Assembly (NCBI RefSeq): GCF_011601315.1
Contig: NZ_JAAORA010000003.1
Coordinates: forward strand, 62,001 to 126,000
Source of the DNA: Candidatus Chlorobium masyuteum
GTDB taxonomy: Bacteria > Bacteroidota > Chlorobiia > Chlorobiales > Chlorobiaceae
Length of the DNA: 64,000 nucleotides
Direction: 5' to 3'
Shown: positions 1-10,446 of the stretch, in pieces
How positions within the stretch are numbered: the stretch's first letter is position 1
Layout of the letters: each line of letters opens with the position of its first letter
The notes under the pieces: generated by a model
The model's input: the letters and a program-made list of their open reading frames with translations, nothing else
Told to the model about the DNA's origin: nothing
Databases searched by the model: none
Translations under genes and position numbers: made by a program

Positions 1-1443
1 CTGCAGAAATGGTATGGCCGGCAGAACCGCCGTGAGCGTAAAGATAAACATCGAAAAGTTTCGTCCGGCCTCCTGACGGGGATAACGGAAGCAGACACGC
101 GGGGTGTTGTGATTCTCTCCGGTGCCGAAAAAGGGGAGTGCCACTCCGGTTTTGTTCAGGTAGTTTAAAAGTCCCCGGATAAAGACAATATCATGGATCA
201 CAAACGGAAGTGAACCGAAGACCGCATCGAATCCCTCTTCCCGTATTGAGGGCGATGGATCAAAATTCTCATCCCAGAATGCAAAATCCGCTCTTTTTTC
301 ACGGGCTTTTCTGACAATGGTCCTTTTCAGGAGCGATGGCAGGGCATGACCCATATCGATCATGGCACCGTCGATATTGTAGCTCTCCTGGAAGGATGGA
401 ATAATATCAGCTATCTCATCCCACAGCGCGGTATTGAAGGTTTCCGGATTGTCGAGTGCACTGTCGTACATCCTTATAGTGTTATAGGCGATGTAGTTGA
501 AGGCTTCGTGGGTGTGCATTTTCAGATAGGTGACATCACTCCATGGCGGTTGCTTGTCGTCAGGGGGCCAGTCGGAGAAAGCCGTAGCCACTTTGCATGG
601 CGAACCATCCGCAGTGCTTCCGTGAAGTCCGCCATCATTTCTGGTAACGGTAACCGGCTGGGAAACGAACTTGTCACGATACTCAGAGGATGGAGCGGGG
701 AGGTTTTGCATATCATGGCGCTCTATCTGACTGTAAATTTTTCCGAGTGTATCAGGATCAAAACCAGGAGGCCCGTAGTGAGCGGTGCTTTCATCATCAC
801 GAAGCCAGTAGAACCACTCCGGATGCTTCTGAATCCAGCTGCTGTCAACTGATGTTGTTCTGAAAACGAATTCGAGAACAACCCGTATATCAAGCAGATG
901 AGCTGCTTCTACAAAAGCCTTGAGCAGCACTTCCGCTGAGAGGCCGAGTGCAGGCTCGGTGAGCAGGGAGTCGAGCTTGCGCGGATTTTTTATGGCATAA
1001 GGCGATCCAAGCGACCCTTTTTTGCAGGCTGATCCTATTTCAGTCAGCGGGAGAAGATAGACCGTATTGGCGCCAAGCTTTTTGATATAGGGGAGGAGAG
1101 CAATAGCTTTAAGAAGGGTTCCGGTCTCCCGGAAACCGCAATCAAGAGCATCGGCTTCTATCCGGCCATCGCCGTTATGATCAAATGCGGCCGCAAGGCG
1201 GACAAAAAGGTTATAGACTACAGCTTCCGACCGCCACGAACTCCCGGCGTGATCGTACCCGGCATGGTCGTGGTTTTTCAGAATCTCATTGATTATGCTG
1301 GCGAAGTATCTAGCGGGATTGACCTGCTGTGTTCCGGTTTCATCTCCGGTCCAGATGGCTGGAACCCTGTAGGTGGTTCCGGGTAACGGATCAGGCAGGT
1401 TTTCCAGTGCCTGAAAAAGCAGTGAAAGGTAAGTTGTTTGCAA
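1..1443 (-). CDS. Alpha-amylase family (GH13) protein, partial
   Basis: Continuous minus-strand reading frame that runs off the left edge, so the C-terminus is missing. I translated it by hand; it is open from the edge up to a stop at 1501-1503, and the best start is TTG at 1441-1443. GH13 landmarks are visible: the nucleophile region [13 protein letters not shown], the acid/base region FAFWDENFD, and a region-IV-like stretch [10 protein letters not shown]. In the last one the usual NHD reads NHN, so the transition-state-stabilising aspartate may be replaced. N-terminal text [10 protein letters not shown] fits the first barrel strand. Probably acts on an alpha-glucan or related glucoside; substrate not predictable. 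No strong Shine-Dalgarno was seen before the TTG, so the start is uncertain. Confidence 0.8.
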   Translation of the reverse strand, partial: MQTTYLSLLFQALENLPDPLPGTTYRVPAIWTGDETGTQQVNPARYFASIINEILKNHDHAGYDHAGSSWRSEAVVYNLFVRLAAAFDHNGDGRIEADALDCGFRETGTLLKAIALLPYIKKLGANTVYLLPLTEIGSACKKGSLGSPYAIKNPRKLDSLLTEPALGLSAEVLLKAFVEAAHLLDIRVVLEFVFRTTSVDSSWIQKHPEWFYWLRDDESTAHYGPPGFDPDTLGKIYSQIERHDMQNLPAPSSEYRDKFVSQPVTVTRNDGGLHGSTADGSPCKVATAFSDWPPDDKQPPWSDVTYLKMHTHEAFNYIAYNTIRMYDSALDNPETFNTALWDEIADIIPSFQESYNIDGAMIDMGHALPSLLKRTIVRKAREKRADFAFWDENFDPSPSIREEGFDAVFGSLPFVIHDIVFIRGLLNYLNKTGVALPFFGTGENHNTPRVCFRYPRQEAGRNFSMFIFTLTAVLPAIPFLQ

Positions 1444-1670
1444 CGTATTATATTTTAAGCAGGAAAAAGGAGAAATTAACGGTTTATGAAGAGGAATGTA
1501 CTAAAGATAATCATCCCTGCATAACAGCAGAGGTGCCGCTCGCTTCAGGGTTTCAGGGTCTATGGATTTAAGAGGGTTTGTTCTTTCGGCGGGTTGTAAA
1601 GAATGTTATTTTATCCGGAAACGGAGACCGGAATCACGACATCAATCAAACTTCTACCGGATTGCATATT

Positions 1671-2129
1671 ATGCTGAAAGAATTTAAAGAGTTTGCTGTA
1701 AAGGGAAATGTTGTTGATATGGCGGTCGGCATCATTGTCGGCGGCGCCTTCGGCTCAATTGTTACAACCCTCGTATCCGAGGTTCTGATGCCTCCTCTCG
1801 GCCTGCTGCTTGGCGGCGTGGACTTTTCAAACCTCTACATCGTCCTGAAAGAGGGTGCCAAGGCGGGCCCCTATTCAGCCCTGCTTGATGCAAAAGCGGC
1901 CGGAGCCGTCACCATCAACTACGGCGTGTTCCTGAATTCGGTGATAAGTTTTCTGATTATGGCATTTGCCGTCTTTCTGCTTGTCAAGGCCATCAACACC
2001 CTTCGACGGATGGAGAAAACGCCGGCGGCGGCTCCTCCTCCTGCACCCTCCACAAAAGAGTGTCCATACTGCCTGAGCAGCGTCTCCCTTAAGGCGACCC
2101 GCTGCCCCGGCTGCACATCCCAGATATGA
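1671..2129 (+). CDS. mscL: Large-conductance mechanosensitive channel MscL
   Basis: 152 residues starting [20 protein letters not shown], the classical MscL N-terminal helix and first membrane segment; the second membrane segment is around [20 protein letters not shown]. It opens under membrane tension to release solutes on osmotic downshock. The frame is open further upstream to a TTG at 1578, but family alignment fixes the ATG at 1671. The C-terminus is unusual: a Pro/Ala linker leads into a CPYC...CPGC zinc-ribbon-like motif of about 20 residues. The stop overlaps the start of truA by four bases (ATGA), so the two are probably translationally coupled. Confidence 0.95.
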   Translation: MLKEFKEFAVKGNVVDMAVGIIVGGAFGSIVTTLVSEVLMPPLGLLLGGVDFSNLYIVLKEGAKAGPYSALLDAKAAGAVTINYGVFLNSVISFLIMAFAVFLLVKAINTLRRMEKTPAAAPPPAPSTKECPYCLSSVSLKATRCPGCTSQI

Positions 2130-2860
2130 AGAACATAAGGATCACCGTTGAGTATGATGGCACACCCTACTCCGGGTGGCAGCGACAGAACCGCAAGGGG
2201 TGTGTAACCGTTCAGGGTGAGATAGAGTCGGCACTCAGGATGATTCTGCAGGAGAAGATCTCTCTGGCCGCTGCCGGAAGAACAGACAAGGGTGTGCATG
2301 CCAGAGCACAGATTGCAAACTTTTCGACCGCATCACCGATGGATATCTCAAGAATGGTCCACTCGCTCAATGCACTGTTGCCCGATACCATCCGGATCAG
2401 TGATCCTCTTGAGATGCCGCAGGAATTTCATGCCCGCCACAGCGCCAGGGTGCGTCACTACCGATATTTTCTGATAGCAGAGCCATCGGCGATATACGGC
2501 AGATTTTCCGGTTGTTCGTTCGGGACACCTGATCTTGCCGTGATGCAGCAGGTTGCACGCTCGGTTCTGGGTGTTCACGATTTTTCAGCATTTTCGAGGG
2601 AGGACCGGGATAGTCCCGGACGACTCTGTACGGTTACTGCCTGTCAGTGGTATCGATATCAGCACTTCCTTGTCCTGAGTATTTCAGCCAACCGGTTTCT
2701 GCGCAGTATGGTTCGATATCTTGTTGACGGGATGCTCCGGGCCGGAAAAGGAACACTCAGCGCCGAGGAGTTCAAAAGGATGCTTGAAACAGGGGTTATG
2801 ACGACACAGCTTAATCCTGCTTCTCCCTCGGGACTCTTTCTCTGGAGAGTAACCTACTGA
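2126..2860 (+). CDS. truA: tRNA pseudouridine(38-40) synthase TruA
   Basis: 244 residues. Isomerises uridines 38-40 of the tRNA anticodon arm to pseudouridine. Seen: N-terminal [12 protein letters not shown], catalytic-aspartate motif [11 protein letters not shown], and the C-terminal [14 protein letters not shown], all diagnostic for TruA. Length matches the family. It overlaps mscL by four bases and is followed by a 380-base gap carrying a palindromic repeat. Confidence 0.97.
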   Translation: MKNIRITVEYDGTPYSGWQRQNRKGCVTVQGEIESALRMILQEKISLAAAGRTDKGVHARAQIANFSTASPMDISRMVHSLNALLPDTIRISDPLEMPQEFHARHSARVRHYRYFLIAEPSAIYGRFSGCSFGTPDLAVMQQVARSVLGVHDFSAFSREDRDSPGRLCTVTACQWYRYQHFLVLSISANRFLRSMVRYLVDGMLRAGKGTLSAEEFKRMLETGVMTTQLNPASPSGLFLWRVTY

Positions 2861-3239
2861 AGCTCGAACGAAGTGAGCTATCTCTCTTTTAAAATGAAAA
2901 AGGACCTGAATGACGTCAGGGACAGCAATGACGAAGAGTATTGGCAACCTTTACCCGCTATTCAGCAGGGCAAACACGCAGGTTTGCCCCTGCACCATTT
3001 CGTGGACAATCTTTTTATTCTGTCATGTCGAACAACGTGAGACATCTCTTTTTACAAAAATCAGATTACTCCTTTCAGTTCGGGATGACAAAAGAGGACA
3101 GAGTGCTCTCTCTGGTTGACAATTAACGGCGCTCCCTTGTATTAGTCCTGAACTGTTTTTATGTTATCTTTTCAAGAAAGATTTTTGCCTAACAAGTATT
3201 GATCTTTTAGTATTCCCCCCTCTAAAGAACGTACCGCTT
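2861..3239 (+). other. Intergenic gap with palindromic repeat remnants
   Basis: No gene seen. At 2869-2900 there is a short sequence (AGCTCGAACGAAGTGAGCT) that resembles the end of the repeat annotated at 3021-3090. The remainder upstream of 3240 is AT-rich and presumably holds the promoter of the transglycosylase gene. The short frames here follow the repeat and have no family resemblance. Confidence 0.5.
3021..3090. repeat. Short palindromic intergenic repeat (about 70 bp)
   Basis: The ends TGTCATGTCGAAC (3021-3033) and GTTCGGGATGACA (3078-3090) are inverted copies of each other with two mismatches. The segment between contains GTGAGACATCTCTTTTTAC. Non-coding TGTCAT...GAGACATCTC elements of this kind are dispersed in some Chlorobi/Bacteroidetes genomes, to my recollection; only one clear copy is in this window. 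Confidence 0.5.
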
Positions 3240-4895
3240 GTGAAAATCAGCTTCTATTACAAGATCTTCAAGGTGTTACTGACTGTACTGGTTTTGCAGT
3301 TGCCGGTTCTTCCGGTTTTTGCTGTTGATCCTCTCTCGAGCGACCGGGCCGTGTTCAGAAAGTCATCTGTTTCGGATATTCTTGACAGTCTTGTTACGGC
3401 AACCTACTTCAAGGATGAGTACTTTTCCCGCTCAACCAGGGAGACGGAAAAATTCGCTTTTCCTGCCAATTTTGTGCCCCAGTACAGCGACTCCGTCTAT
3501 GCCGCCAGAATTTCGGCCCTTGCCCGTAAAACCCCTTTTAATCTTGTCTATAATGAACATGTACGCGGCTTTATAAGAATCTATGCCGTTGACCGCCGTA
3601 ACATGACCGGAAAAATTCTTGGTCTGACCAAGATCTACTTCCCTCTCTTTGAGGAAAAACTTGATGCCTACAATGTTCCGCTTGAGATGAAGTATCTCGC
3701 CATTGTCGAGTCCGCTCTTAATCCGACCGCGGTCTCTTCAGCCGGAGCGAAAGGGTTGTGGCAGTTTATGTACGGTACTGGAAGAATGTACGGCCTGCAG
3801 TCATCCTCATTTATCGAAGACCGGTATGACCCTGAAAAAGCCACCATTGCTGCATGCCGTCATCTCCGGGATCTGCATAACATCTATGGAGACTGGTTCC
3901 TTGCGCTTGCGGCCTATAATTCCGGCCCCGGAAATGTCAACAAGGCTATCAGACGGGCTGGTGGCGTCAAGAACTACTGGGCTATATGGGATTATCTGCC
4001 GGCTGAAACCAGAGGGTATGTTCCGGCATTTATTGCGGTGAACTACATCATGAGTTATTACAATGAGCACAATATCCGCCCTGTCGAGCCGGGTTTTCTC
4101 TATAAGGATATTGATACCCTCAGAACTTCACGCATGCTCTCCTTTGATCAGATCAATGAGACCATAGGGGTTCCGATGCGCGATCTCCAGTTTCTTAATC
4201 CACAGTACAAGCTTGGTATCATCCCCTCTGACGGTACCGGCAATGTGCTCCGTCTTCCGAGAAAATATATTTCCCAGTTTCAGCGCAGGGAGCAGGAGAT
4301 CTATGCCTACAAGTCGCCGAAAACAATTGAGCGCGAACAACTGCTTGCCAGGGTTGAAAGTCTTAATGCAGGTATCAATTCCCGTAACAGCACAACCGGA
4401 AAGACAGAGAAGACTCATATTGTTCAGCAGGGCGAAAGCCTCGGATCAATAGCAAGACTCTACCGGACCTATATCAGTCAGCTTATCGTATGGAACAGTC
4501 TGAAAGATGCTGATGTTACTCCCGGCCAGAAGCTTGTCGTTTTCGGAGGTAATGACAACAGCACGGTATCCGTGAATGACAATTCCGGGAGCTCTTCAGT
4601 AAAGACCTCAACGCAAAAGAAAATAACGTTGCGTCACAAGGTCAAAAAAGGGGAGACGCTCTCTTCTATTTCCAGAAAGTATGGAATAACTGTTGAGCGA
4701 ATCAGTGAATTGAACAGATTGAAAGGTGGCCGTATTACTCCAGGCCAACAGATAAAGGTTGAGAGGGAGGCTCAGGCGGTAGTTTCAAATCCGGCCCGCC
4801 ATAGCTCCAGGCGAACAAGGATTGAGAAAGTCCAAAAAAGCAAAAAGTCGAAAGCGGTAAAAAAAGCCTCTTCCAAACGCAGGAAAAAGCGTTGA
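3240..4895 (+). CDS. Lytic murein transglycosylase with two LysM domains (MltD-like)
   Basis: 551 residues from a GTG start. An N-terminal hydrophobic segment (LLTVLVLQLPVLPVFA) acts as signal peptide. The SLT transglycosylase domain carries the catalytic glutamate at about residue 157 (AIVESALNP), followed by GAKGLWQFM and AAYNSGPGNV. Two LysM repeats follow at about residues 390 and 463 (HIVQQGESL, HKVKKGETL), then a very basic lysine/arginine tail. Cleaves glycan strands of peptidoglycan in the periplasm. Domain order is as in MltD. The basic tail could add electrostatic binding to wall or membrane. Confidence 0.92.
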   Translation: MKISFYYKIFKVLLTVLVLQLPVLPVFAVDPLSSDRAVFRKSSVSDILDSLVTATYFKDEYFSRSTRETEKFAFPANFVPQYSDSVYAARISALARKTPFNLVYNEHVRGFIRIYAVDRRNMTGKILGLTKIYFPLFEEKLDAYNVPLEMKYLAIVESALNPTAVSSAGAKGLWQFMYGTGRMYGLQSSSFIEDRYDPEKATIAACRHLRDLHNIYGDWFLALAAYNSGPGNVNKAIRRAGGVKNYWAIWDYLPAETRGYVPAFIAVNYIMSYYNEHNIRPVEPGFLYKDIDTLRTSRMLSFDQINETIGVPMRDLQFLNPQYKLGIIPSDGTGNVLRLPRKYISQFQRREQEIYAYKSPKTIEREQLLARVESLNAGINSRNSTTGKTEKTHIVQQGESLGSIARLYRTYISQLIVWNSLKDADVTPGQKLVVFGGNDNSTVSVNDNSGSSSVKTSTQKKITLRHKVKKGETLSSISRKYGITVERISELNRLKGGRITPGQQIKVEREAQAVVSNPARHSSRRTRIEKVQKSKKSKAVKKASSKRRKKR

Positions 4896-5051
4896 GTGCA
4901 GCTTCTGAAATTGTGTTATTTATTTTATTGCATCGATAATTATGGGCTTTAAACCTGTGCGATTACATAAGATTTTTTTATCTTTAGCCTTTTCGGATTG
5001 CTCGACTGAGGGAGAATAATGTTTGGCAGAAACTGCTTTATTCAATAATTC

Positions 5052-5070
5052 TTTAATGAGAATCATTAAA
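5052..5070 (+). promoter_or_regulatory. Fur-box-like perfect palindrome
   Basis: TTTAATGAGAATCATTAAA: two perfect 8-base inverted arms around GAA. It closely resembles the classical Fur operator core (AATGAnAATCATT). It ends four bases before the ATG of the ArsA-like ATPase, covering the place where a Shine-Dalgarno sequence would sit, so a bound repressor, or an RNA hairpin, would directly affect expression. Confidence 0.55.
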
Positions 5071-5074
5071 ACGT

Positions 5075-6259
5075 ATGCGTAATATCATTTTTACCGGAAA
5101 GGGTGGTGTTGGAAAAACCTCGATTGCTGCAGCAACAGCTCTTAGAGCCGCAGACATGGGGTACAAAACCCTGATCATGTCTACCGATCCGGCTCACAGT
5201 CTTGGTGACTCGCTCGATGTACAGCTTGGACCTTCACCTGTTAAAATTGCCGAGAATCTTTGGGGTCAGGAGGTCAGTGTTTTTGGTGATCTCAATCTGA
5301 ACTGGGATGTAGTCAGAGAGCACTTTGCTCATCTGATGGAAGCCCGTGGAATTGAAGGCGTCTATGCAGAAGAGATGGGCGTGCTGCCAGGTATGGAAGA
5401 GCTCTTTTCACTCTCCTATATCAAGCGTTATAATGAACAGAATGAGTACGATCTTCTTGTTGTTGACTGTGCCCCTACCGGAGAGACGCTGCGACTTCTC
5501 TCCCTGCCTGAAACATTCGGCTGGTTTATCAAGATGATTCGCAACGTCGAGAAATTCATGGTCAAACCGGTGCTTCGTCCTCTTTCAAAGAAGATCAAGA
5601 AAATTGATGACTTTGTGGCTCCCGAAGAGGTTTATGACAAGGTCGACAATCTCTTCTCTTCAACGGAAGGTATTATTGACCTGCTTGCTGATGGCACCAA
5701 AACAACCATGCGTCTTGTCATGAACCCCGAGAAGATGGTTATCAAGGAGTCGATGCGTGCGCTTACCTATCTTAACCTTTACGGTATTACGGTTGACCGC
5801 ATCACCATCAACCGTGTTATGCCGGATCAGAGCCCTGATCCATACTTCCAGAAATGGCGCGGTATTCAGCAGAAATATATTGAGCAGATCACCGAAGCAT
5901 TTGCTCCGATTCCTATTGCTGAAGTACCCTTGTTTGATGATGAGGTTGTCGGTCTGGCAATGCTCCGCAGGGTAGGCGAAAAGGTCTATGCCGACCAGAA
6001 TCCGCTGGATGTGTTTTTCACCGAGAACCCGATTGATATCAAAAAGGTTTCGGACGGCCACTACAAGGTTCGTGTCAGACTGCCGTTTATGGAGAACATG
6101 GGTCTTGAACCGAAAATCCTCAAACTCGGCGATGATTTGACTATCCGCATCGGCGATTACCAGAAGATTGTTGCACTGCCTATCTTCCTTGCCGGCATGG
6201 AGTCAACCGGAGCATCATACGAAGACAAGTGGCTCAGTATTGATTTCACAAAGGGCTGA
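5075..6259 (+). CDS. ArsA/Get3-family anion-transporting ATPase
   Basis: 394 residues. Deviant Walker A at the N-terminus (GKGGVGKTS, residues 7-15) and the switch motif [11 protein letters not shown] place it in the ArsA/Get3 (SIMIBI) ATPases. It has a single ATPase domain, followed from about residue 325 by a beta-rich C-terminal part of the ArsA HSP20-like type ([23 protein letters not shown]). No arsB, arsC or arsR neighbours, so arsenite export is doubtful; proteins with this architecture are common in green sulfur bacteria with unclear roles. A Fur-box-like palindrome lies right upstream, suggesting iron control. Followed by a terminator shared with serA. Confidence 0.9.
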   Translation: MRNIIFTGKGGVGKTSIAAATALRAADMGYKTLIMSTDPAHSLGDSLDVQLGPSPVKIAENLWGQEVSVFGDLNLNWDVVREHFAHLMEARGIEGVYAEEMGVLPGMEELFSLSYIKRYNEQNEYDLLVVDCAPTGETLRLLSLPETFGWFIKMIRNVEKFMVKPVLRPLSKKIKKIDDFVAPEEVYDKVDNLFSSTEGIIDLLADGTKTTMRLVMNPEKMVIKESMRALTYLNLYGITVDRITINRVMPDQSPDPYFQKWRGIQQKYIEQITEAFAPIPIAEVPLFDDEVVGLAMLRRVGEKVYADQNPLDVFFTENPIDIKKVSDGHYKVRVRLPFMENMGLEPKILKLGDDLTIRIGDYQKIVALPIFLAGMESTGASYEDKWLSIDFTKG

Positions 6260-6303
6260 ATTGCTCCCTCAGGTAATAACTGATCTGCACGTTTGAAAAA
6301 AAC

Positions 6304-6331
6304 AAAAAACCTGCCAGCCGGCAGGTTTTTT
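6304..6331. terminator. Bidirectional rho-independent terminator
   Basis: A-tract, stem CCTGCC/GGCAGG with loop AGCC, then T-tract. It lies between the converging ArsA-like gene and serA and can serve both strands. Confidence 0.9.
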
Positions 6332-6356
6332 GTTGACCGTTAATAAGCTGATCACT

Positions 6357-7937
6357 TCAGAGTAAAACAAGATTAGCGCTTGATACGCCGTTGACACTGC
6401 TTACGGCTTCGAGTAGCGAATCAGATACCTCGCCATCAACAACAATTGCCGTCATGGCAACCTTTTTCTCCTCGTCCCTTGATAGTGCTACATAGGCGAC
6501 ATTCAGGTTATGCTGAAGCAGAAGCTGGGTAACATGGGCGATAACGCCGGGTTTGTCGATATTATTGTAGATGATAATGTGGCCTTCCGGCTTGAACTCG
6601 ACAAGAAACTGATCAATCATGACAATCCGGATCTCCTTGTCGCCAAAAACGGTACCGCCAATCATGCGTTTTTCACTTCCGTTTTCAAGTTCTATGCGGA
6701 TAAGGTTGGTATAATCAGGGTTTTCCTTTTCAAACTTCTGCTCCAGTCCTATACCGCACTCTTTGGCCATCGTGAATGCATTGATATAGTTGGTGTCTTT
6801 TGACTGACGGACATCAAGAAATCCTTTCAATGCAGCCGCTGTAATGACTTCATTGAATTTATGCAGAAACTCGCCGGAAGTAAATACCGTCATTTTATTG
6901 GCTTGTGACGGAGCAAGCTGGGCAAGTGTGGCGCCAAGTTTTTCGGCGAGAGCCAGATATGCACTAACACCGGGAGCCTGGGCAAGTTCTACGGCGGAAG
7001 CATTGACTGCTCCTTCAAGTTTGCCTCGTCGTTTCCATTCAACAATCTGTTCGGCTATCTGTACAGCAACTTTTTCCTGCGCTTCATTGGTGGATGCTGC
7101 AATGTGGGGAGTGGCAATAACGCGCTCAAGCTTCAGAAGGGGATTATCAGCTCTTACCGGTTCGGTTTCAAAGACATCAAGCGCGGCGGCTCCCACCTTT
7201 CCGGACTCTATGGCTTCAGCCAGATCAGCTTCATTGATTATTCCGCCTCTGGCACAGTTGACAATAATCACACCCTGTTTCATGAGCTCAAAGGTCCCTT
7301 CAGAAATGAGATTGCGGGTGGACTCGTTGAGTGAGGAGTGGATAGTGATAAAATCAGCCCGAATAAAATTTTCGTGGAGCGGCAGGAGCTCTATGTTAAG
7401 ATGTGCGGCAAATTCATCGGGGATCATCGGATCATAGGCAATCGTTTTCATGCCGAACGCCTGCATACGGCTGGCAACTTCGCGGCCAATTTTGCCGAGG
7501 CCGATAATCGAGAGGGTTTTTCCCTCAAGTTCCACCCCTGTGAATTTGGTTTTGTTCCAGTTGCCCAGTTTCAGGTCAGCTGTAGCCTGGGGAATAAGGC
7601 GTGCAGCAGAAAGCATCATGGCACATGTATGTTCAGCAGCGGAAATCGTATTGCCTCCCGGAGTGTTCATAACAATGATGCCGTTCCGGGTGGCGGCCTC
7701 AATATCAATATTGTCAACACCTGCTCCGGCCCTGCCGATAAGTTGCAGTTTTTTTCCCGCCTCGATAATTTCGCTTGTTACCTTTGTTGCACTTCTGACG
7801 ATCAGCTTGTCAAAGTCGCCGATGATCTCCTTGAGCTCCTCTTTGCTTATTTTTGGTTTTTCGGTAACGTCAAAACCGTTCTGTTTAAGGATTTGAGCGC
7901 ATTGAGAATCAATACCGTCAGTGATCAGTACTTTCAT
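6357..7937 (-). CDS. serA: D-3-phosphoglycerate dehydrogenase
   Basis: 526 residues, the long SerA type. First step of serine synthesis, oxidising 3-phosphoglycerate with NAD. Seen: N-terminal substrate-binding part, Rossmann motif GLGKIGREVASRMQAFG at about residue 147, INCARGG-type motif (VNCARGGIINEADL), catalytic His in TPHIAAST, an intervening domain, and a C-terminal ACT domain (IIIYNNIDKPGVIAHVTQLL) that normally senses serine. Divergent from aroF with 235 bases between them. Confidence 0.97.
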   Translation of the reverse strand: MKVLITDGIDSQCAQILKQNGFDVTEKPKISKEELKEIIGDFDKLIVRSATKVTSEIIEAGKKLQLIGRAGAGVDNIDIEAATRNGIIVMNTPGGNTISAAEHTCAMMLSAARLIPQATADLKLGNWNKTKFTGVELEGKTLSIIGLGKIGREVASRMQAFGMKTIAYDPMIPDEFAAHLNIELLPLHENFIRADFITIHSSLNESTRNLISEGTFELMKQGVIIVNCARGGIINEADLAEAIESGKVGAAALDVFETEPVRADNPLLKLERVIATPHIAASTNEAQEKVAVQIAEQIVEWKRRGKLEGAVNASAVELAQAPGVSAYLALAEKLGATLAQLAPSQANKMTVFTSGEFLHKFNEVITAAALKGFLDVRQSKDTNYINAFTMAKECGIGLEQKFEKENPDYTNLIRIELENGSEKRMIGGTVFGDKEIRIVMIDQFLVEFKPEGHIIIYNNIDKPGVIAHVTQLLLQHNLNVAYVALSRDEEKKVAMTAIVVDGEVSDSLLEAVSSVNGVSSANLVLL

Positions 7938-8172
7938 GTTCTTGAATGATTAGGATTGCCCGTTATGTTATGAGTGCAGGCGTTGCATTCAGATTTTACT
8001 CCCGCATCTCTTTACGAGTATAATATATTTTTTTAGGACGATAAGAATCAGGAAATATTGTCTCTCTTTTCCGTATATCACGGTTGCATTCAATTACCCT
8101 CTTCAACTTGCAGCGCTCTTGTCCGGAATTTATAGGATTCGATACTGATTATATATAAAGGTTTTTTTTATC

Positions 8173-9276
8173 TTGCATCCAGTGAATTTTAATGACGATA
8201 CTATTGTTGTAAAGCTGATGGAACAGTTACATGATTTAAGGGTTTCACGAATTATTCGCCTCTCTTCACCGAGGGAGTTCAAGGAGAAGTTACCTGTTGA
8301 TGAGAAGGCCGCCGGAACTATCGTTAACGGTCGCCGTGAAGTTGAAAATATATTGACCGGCAAGGACAGACGGATGCTCATTATTGTCGGGCCCTGTTCC
8401 ATACATGATATGGACTCTGCTCTTGAGTATGCCCGCAAACTTGCTGCTTTGAGGATCGAACTCAAGGATGATCTCTGTATCCTGATGCGGGTTTACTTTG
8501 AAAAGCCGCGCACCACAGTCGGGTGGAAAGGGTTTATCAACGATCCTCATCTTGATGATACCTACGATATTGAACACGGTCTTTTTTACGCCCGCAAACT
8601 CCTGCTTGAAATCAATCAGATGGGTCTTCCGGCAGCGACGGAGTTTCTTGATCCCATATCGCCCCAGTATGTTGCCGATGTTGTAAGCTGGGCAGCCATC
8701 GGAGCAAGAACTATCGAGTCGCAGACCCACCGGCAGATGGCCAGTGGGCTCTCAATGCCTGTCGGCTTCAAAAACTCTACTGATGGCCGTATCAATGTGG
8801 CTGTTGATGCGATCCGTTCAGCAATGCACCCGCACAGTTTTCTTGGCATTGACCCTGACGGATACAGCAGTGTTATAACGACTAAGGGAAATCCTTTCGG
8901 TCATCTTGTGCTTCGGGGGGGCGACAAACCCAATTATGATGCAAAAAGCATTGCTCTTGCCGAGTCCTGGATTGCAAAGGCAGGCCTTGAACAGTCACTG
9001 CTGGTGGACTGCAGCCATGCCAATTCAGGCAAAAAACATGAACAGCAGCTTAAGGTCTGGGAGGATGTTCTCAAGCAGAAAAGCGAAGGGAACAGGAGTA
9101 TTATCGGTGTTATGATCGAGAGCAACATCTGTGCGGGTAACCAGCCGTTTCCTGAAGAGCCGGGAAAACTCCGCTACGGAGTCTCCATTACCGATGAGTG
9201 TATTTCATGGGAAGAGACCGAACGGATGCTCCGGGAGGGTGCTGCGGTTATGCGCACGCTTGCCGGGAAGCATTAA
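8173..9276 (+). CDS. aroF: 3-deoxy-7-phosphoheptulonate (DAHP) synthase, class I
   Basis: 367 residues from TTG (alternatives: GTG at 8182, ATG at 8218). Condenses phosphoenolpyruvate with erythrose 4-phosphate to start the shikimate pathway. Typical AroFGH-type motifs: [45 protein letters not shown] and [10 protein letters not shown]. Length fits the feedback-regulated E. coli-type enzymes. Ends 18 bases before the GNAT-like gene, so the two may be co-transcribed. Confidence 0.95.
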   Translation: MHPVNFNDDTIVVKLMEQLHDLRVSRIIRLSSPREFKEKLPVDEKAAGTIVNGRREVENILTGKDRRMLIIVGPCSIHDMDSALEYARKLAALRIELKDDLCILMRVYFEKPRTTVGWKGFINDPHLDDTYDIEHGLFYARKLLLEINQMGLPAATEFLDPISPQYVADVVSWAAIGARTIESQTHRQMASGLSMPVGFKNSTDGRINVAVDAIRSAMHPHSFLGIDPDGYSSVITTKGNPFGHLVLRGGDKPNYDAKSIALAESWIAKAGLEQSLLVDCSHANSGKKHEQQLKVWEDVLKQKSEGNRSIIGVMIESNICAGNQPFPEEPGKLRYGVSITDECISWEETERMLREGAAVMRTLAGKH

Positions 9277-9294
9277 TTCATAACGAGAGGGTTT

Positions 9295-10428
9295 ATGGCT
9301 ATTGAGATTCGACAGGTCAGCAACAAAAGAGAGCGCAAGGAGTTCATCAAATTTGCTTGGCAGATCTATCGGAATGATCCTGAACTCAATAAATACTGGG
9401 TTCCCCCGGTCATTGACGATTATATGAAAACGCTCGATACCGGGAAGTTCCCCCTCTATGAACATGCCGATCTTGCCATGTTTACGGCATGGAGGGATGG
9501 CGTTATGGCTGGTACAATTGCGGCAGTTGAAAACCGCCGGCATAACGAGTTTCACGGCGACAAGGTCGGGTTCTGGGGTTTTTTTGAATCGGTCAATGAC
9601 CAGAAGGTTGCCGATGCCCTTTTTGATGCTGCTGCGGCATGGCTGAAGAAGAAAGGTCTCAATGCGATGCGCGGACCTGTCAGTCCCTCCATGAACGACC
9701 AGTGCGGCATGCTGACAAAAGGTTACGACAGTCCGCCGGTTTTTCTCATGCTCTACAATCCACCCTACTACAATGAGCTGACCAAAAACTATGGTCACCG
9801 TGTCGGCCAGGAGCTTCTTGCCTGGTATATCGACCAGAAAATAATTGATATTGAACGTCTTCGCCGCATCTCGGAGCATGTCATGAAAAAGGAGGGGCTC
9901 TCGATACGGATTTTGAATATGAAGGATTTTGATGGCGAGATTGAACGAATCAGAGAGATCTACAACCGAGCCTGGGAGAGTAACTGGGGCTTTGTGCCCA
10001 TGACCACAAAAGAGTTCGATTGCCTCGCAAAAAGTCTGAAACCGCTTGCGAATCCTCACTATATCTACTTTGTCGAAGATCGAAACAAACGCACGGTCGG
10101 CTTTTCCCTCTCTCTTCCGGATGTCAACCAGGCGCTCAGGCATGTCAACGGAAACCCATTCTCTCCCTTCGGCCTTCTTAAATATCTCTGGTACAGCCGT
10201 AAAATCACCATGGTCCGTACCATAACCATGGGTGTGCTGCCTGAATATCGAAAAAAAGGTGTAGACAGCATCCTGAACACTCATATTGCCGATTACGGAG
10301 GCAAACATGGTGTCTTTGCCAGTGAAATGAGCTGGGTTCTCAAGTGCAATGAAGCCATGAGCAAACTGGCCAAGGTGATCGGAGGCAAACCCTACAAGGA
10401 GTATATCATCTACGAAGCCGATATTTGA
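9295..10428 (+). CDS. GNAT-superfamily-like protein, function unknown
   Basis: 377 residues, SD-like GAGAGG before the ATG. The N-terminal half (FTAWRDGVMAGTIAAVENRRHNEF) and C-terminal half (FVEDRNKRTVGFSLSLPDVNQ, TMGVLPEYRKKGVDS) both show GNAT-like strand patterns, so it probably contains two acyltransferase-like folds. The motif LPEYRKKGVDS resembles the acyl-CoA-binding loop. Long GNAT-like proteins of this size occur in Bacteroidetes/Chlorobi without an assigned substrate. Soluble; no signal peptide. Confidence 0.7.
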   Translation: MAIEIRQVSNKRERKEFIKFAWQIYRNDPELNKYWVPPVIDDYMKTLDTGKFPLYEHADLAMFTAWRDGVMAGTIAAVENRRHNEFHGDKVGFWGFFESVNDQKVADALFDAAAAWLKKKGLNAMRGPVSPSMNDQCGMLTKGYDSPPVFLMLYNPPYYNELTKNYGHRVGQELLAWYIDQKIIDIERLRRISEHVMKKEGLSIRILNMKDFDGEIERIREIYNRAWESNWGFVPMTTKEFDCLAKSLKPLANPHYIYFVEDRNKRTVGFSLSLPDVNQALRHVNGNPFSPFGLLKYLWYSRKITMVRTITMGVLPEYRKKGVDSILNTHIADYGGKHGVFASEMSWVLKCNEAMSKLAKVIGGKPYKEYIIYEADI

Positions 10429-10446
10429 TCATCGCCTTTTAATTGT

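Noticed and set aside
346-852. 168-codon plus-strand frame
   Set aside because: Antisense to the partial GH13 gene whose minus-strand translation shows the family motifs.
9205-10308. 367-codon open frame on the minus strand
   Set aside because: It lies fully antisense to the GNAT-like gene, shows no family motif, and the plus-strand gene has a good ribosome site and terminator.
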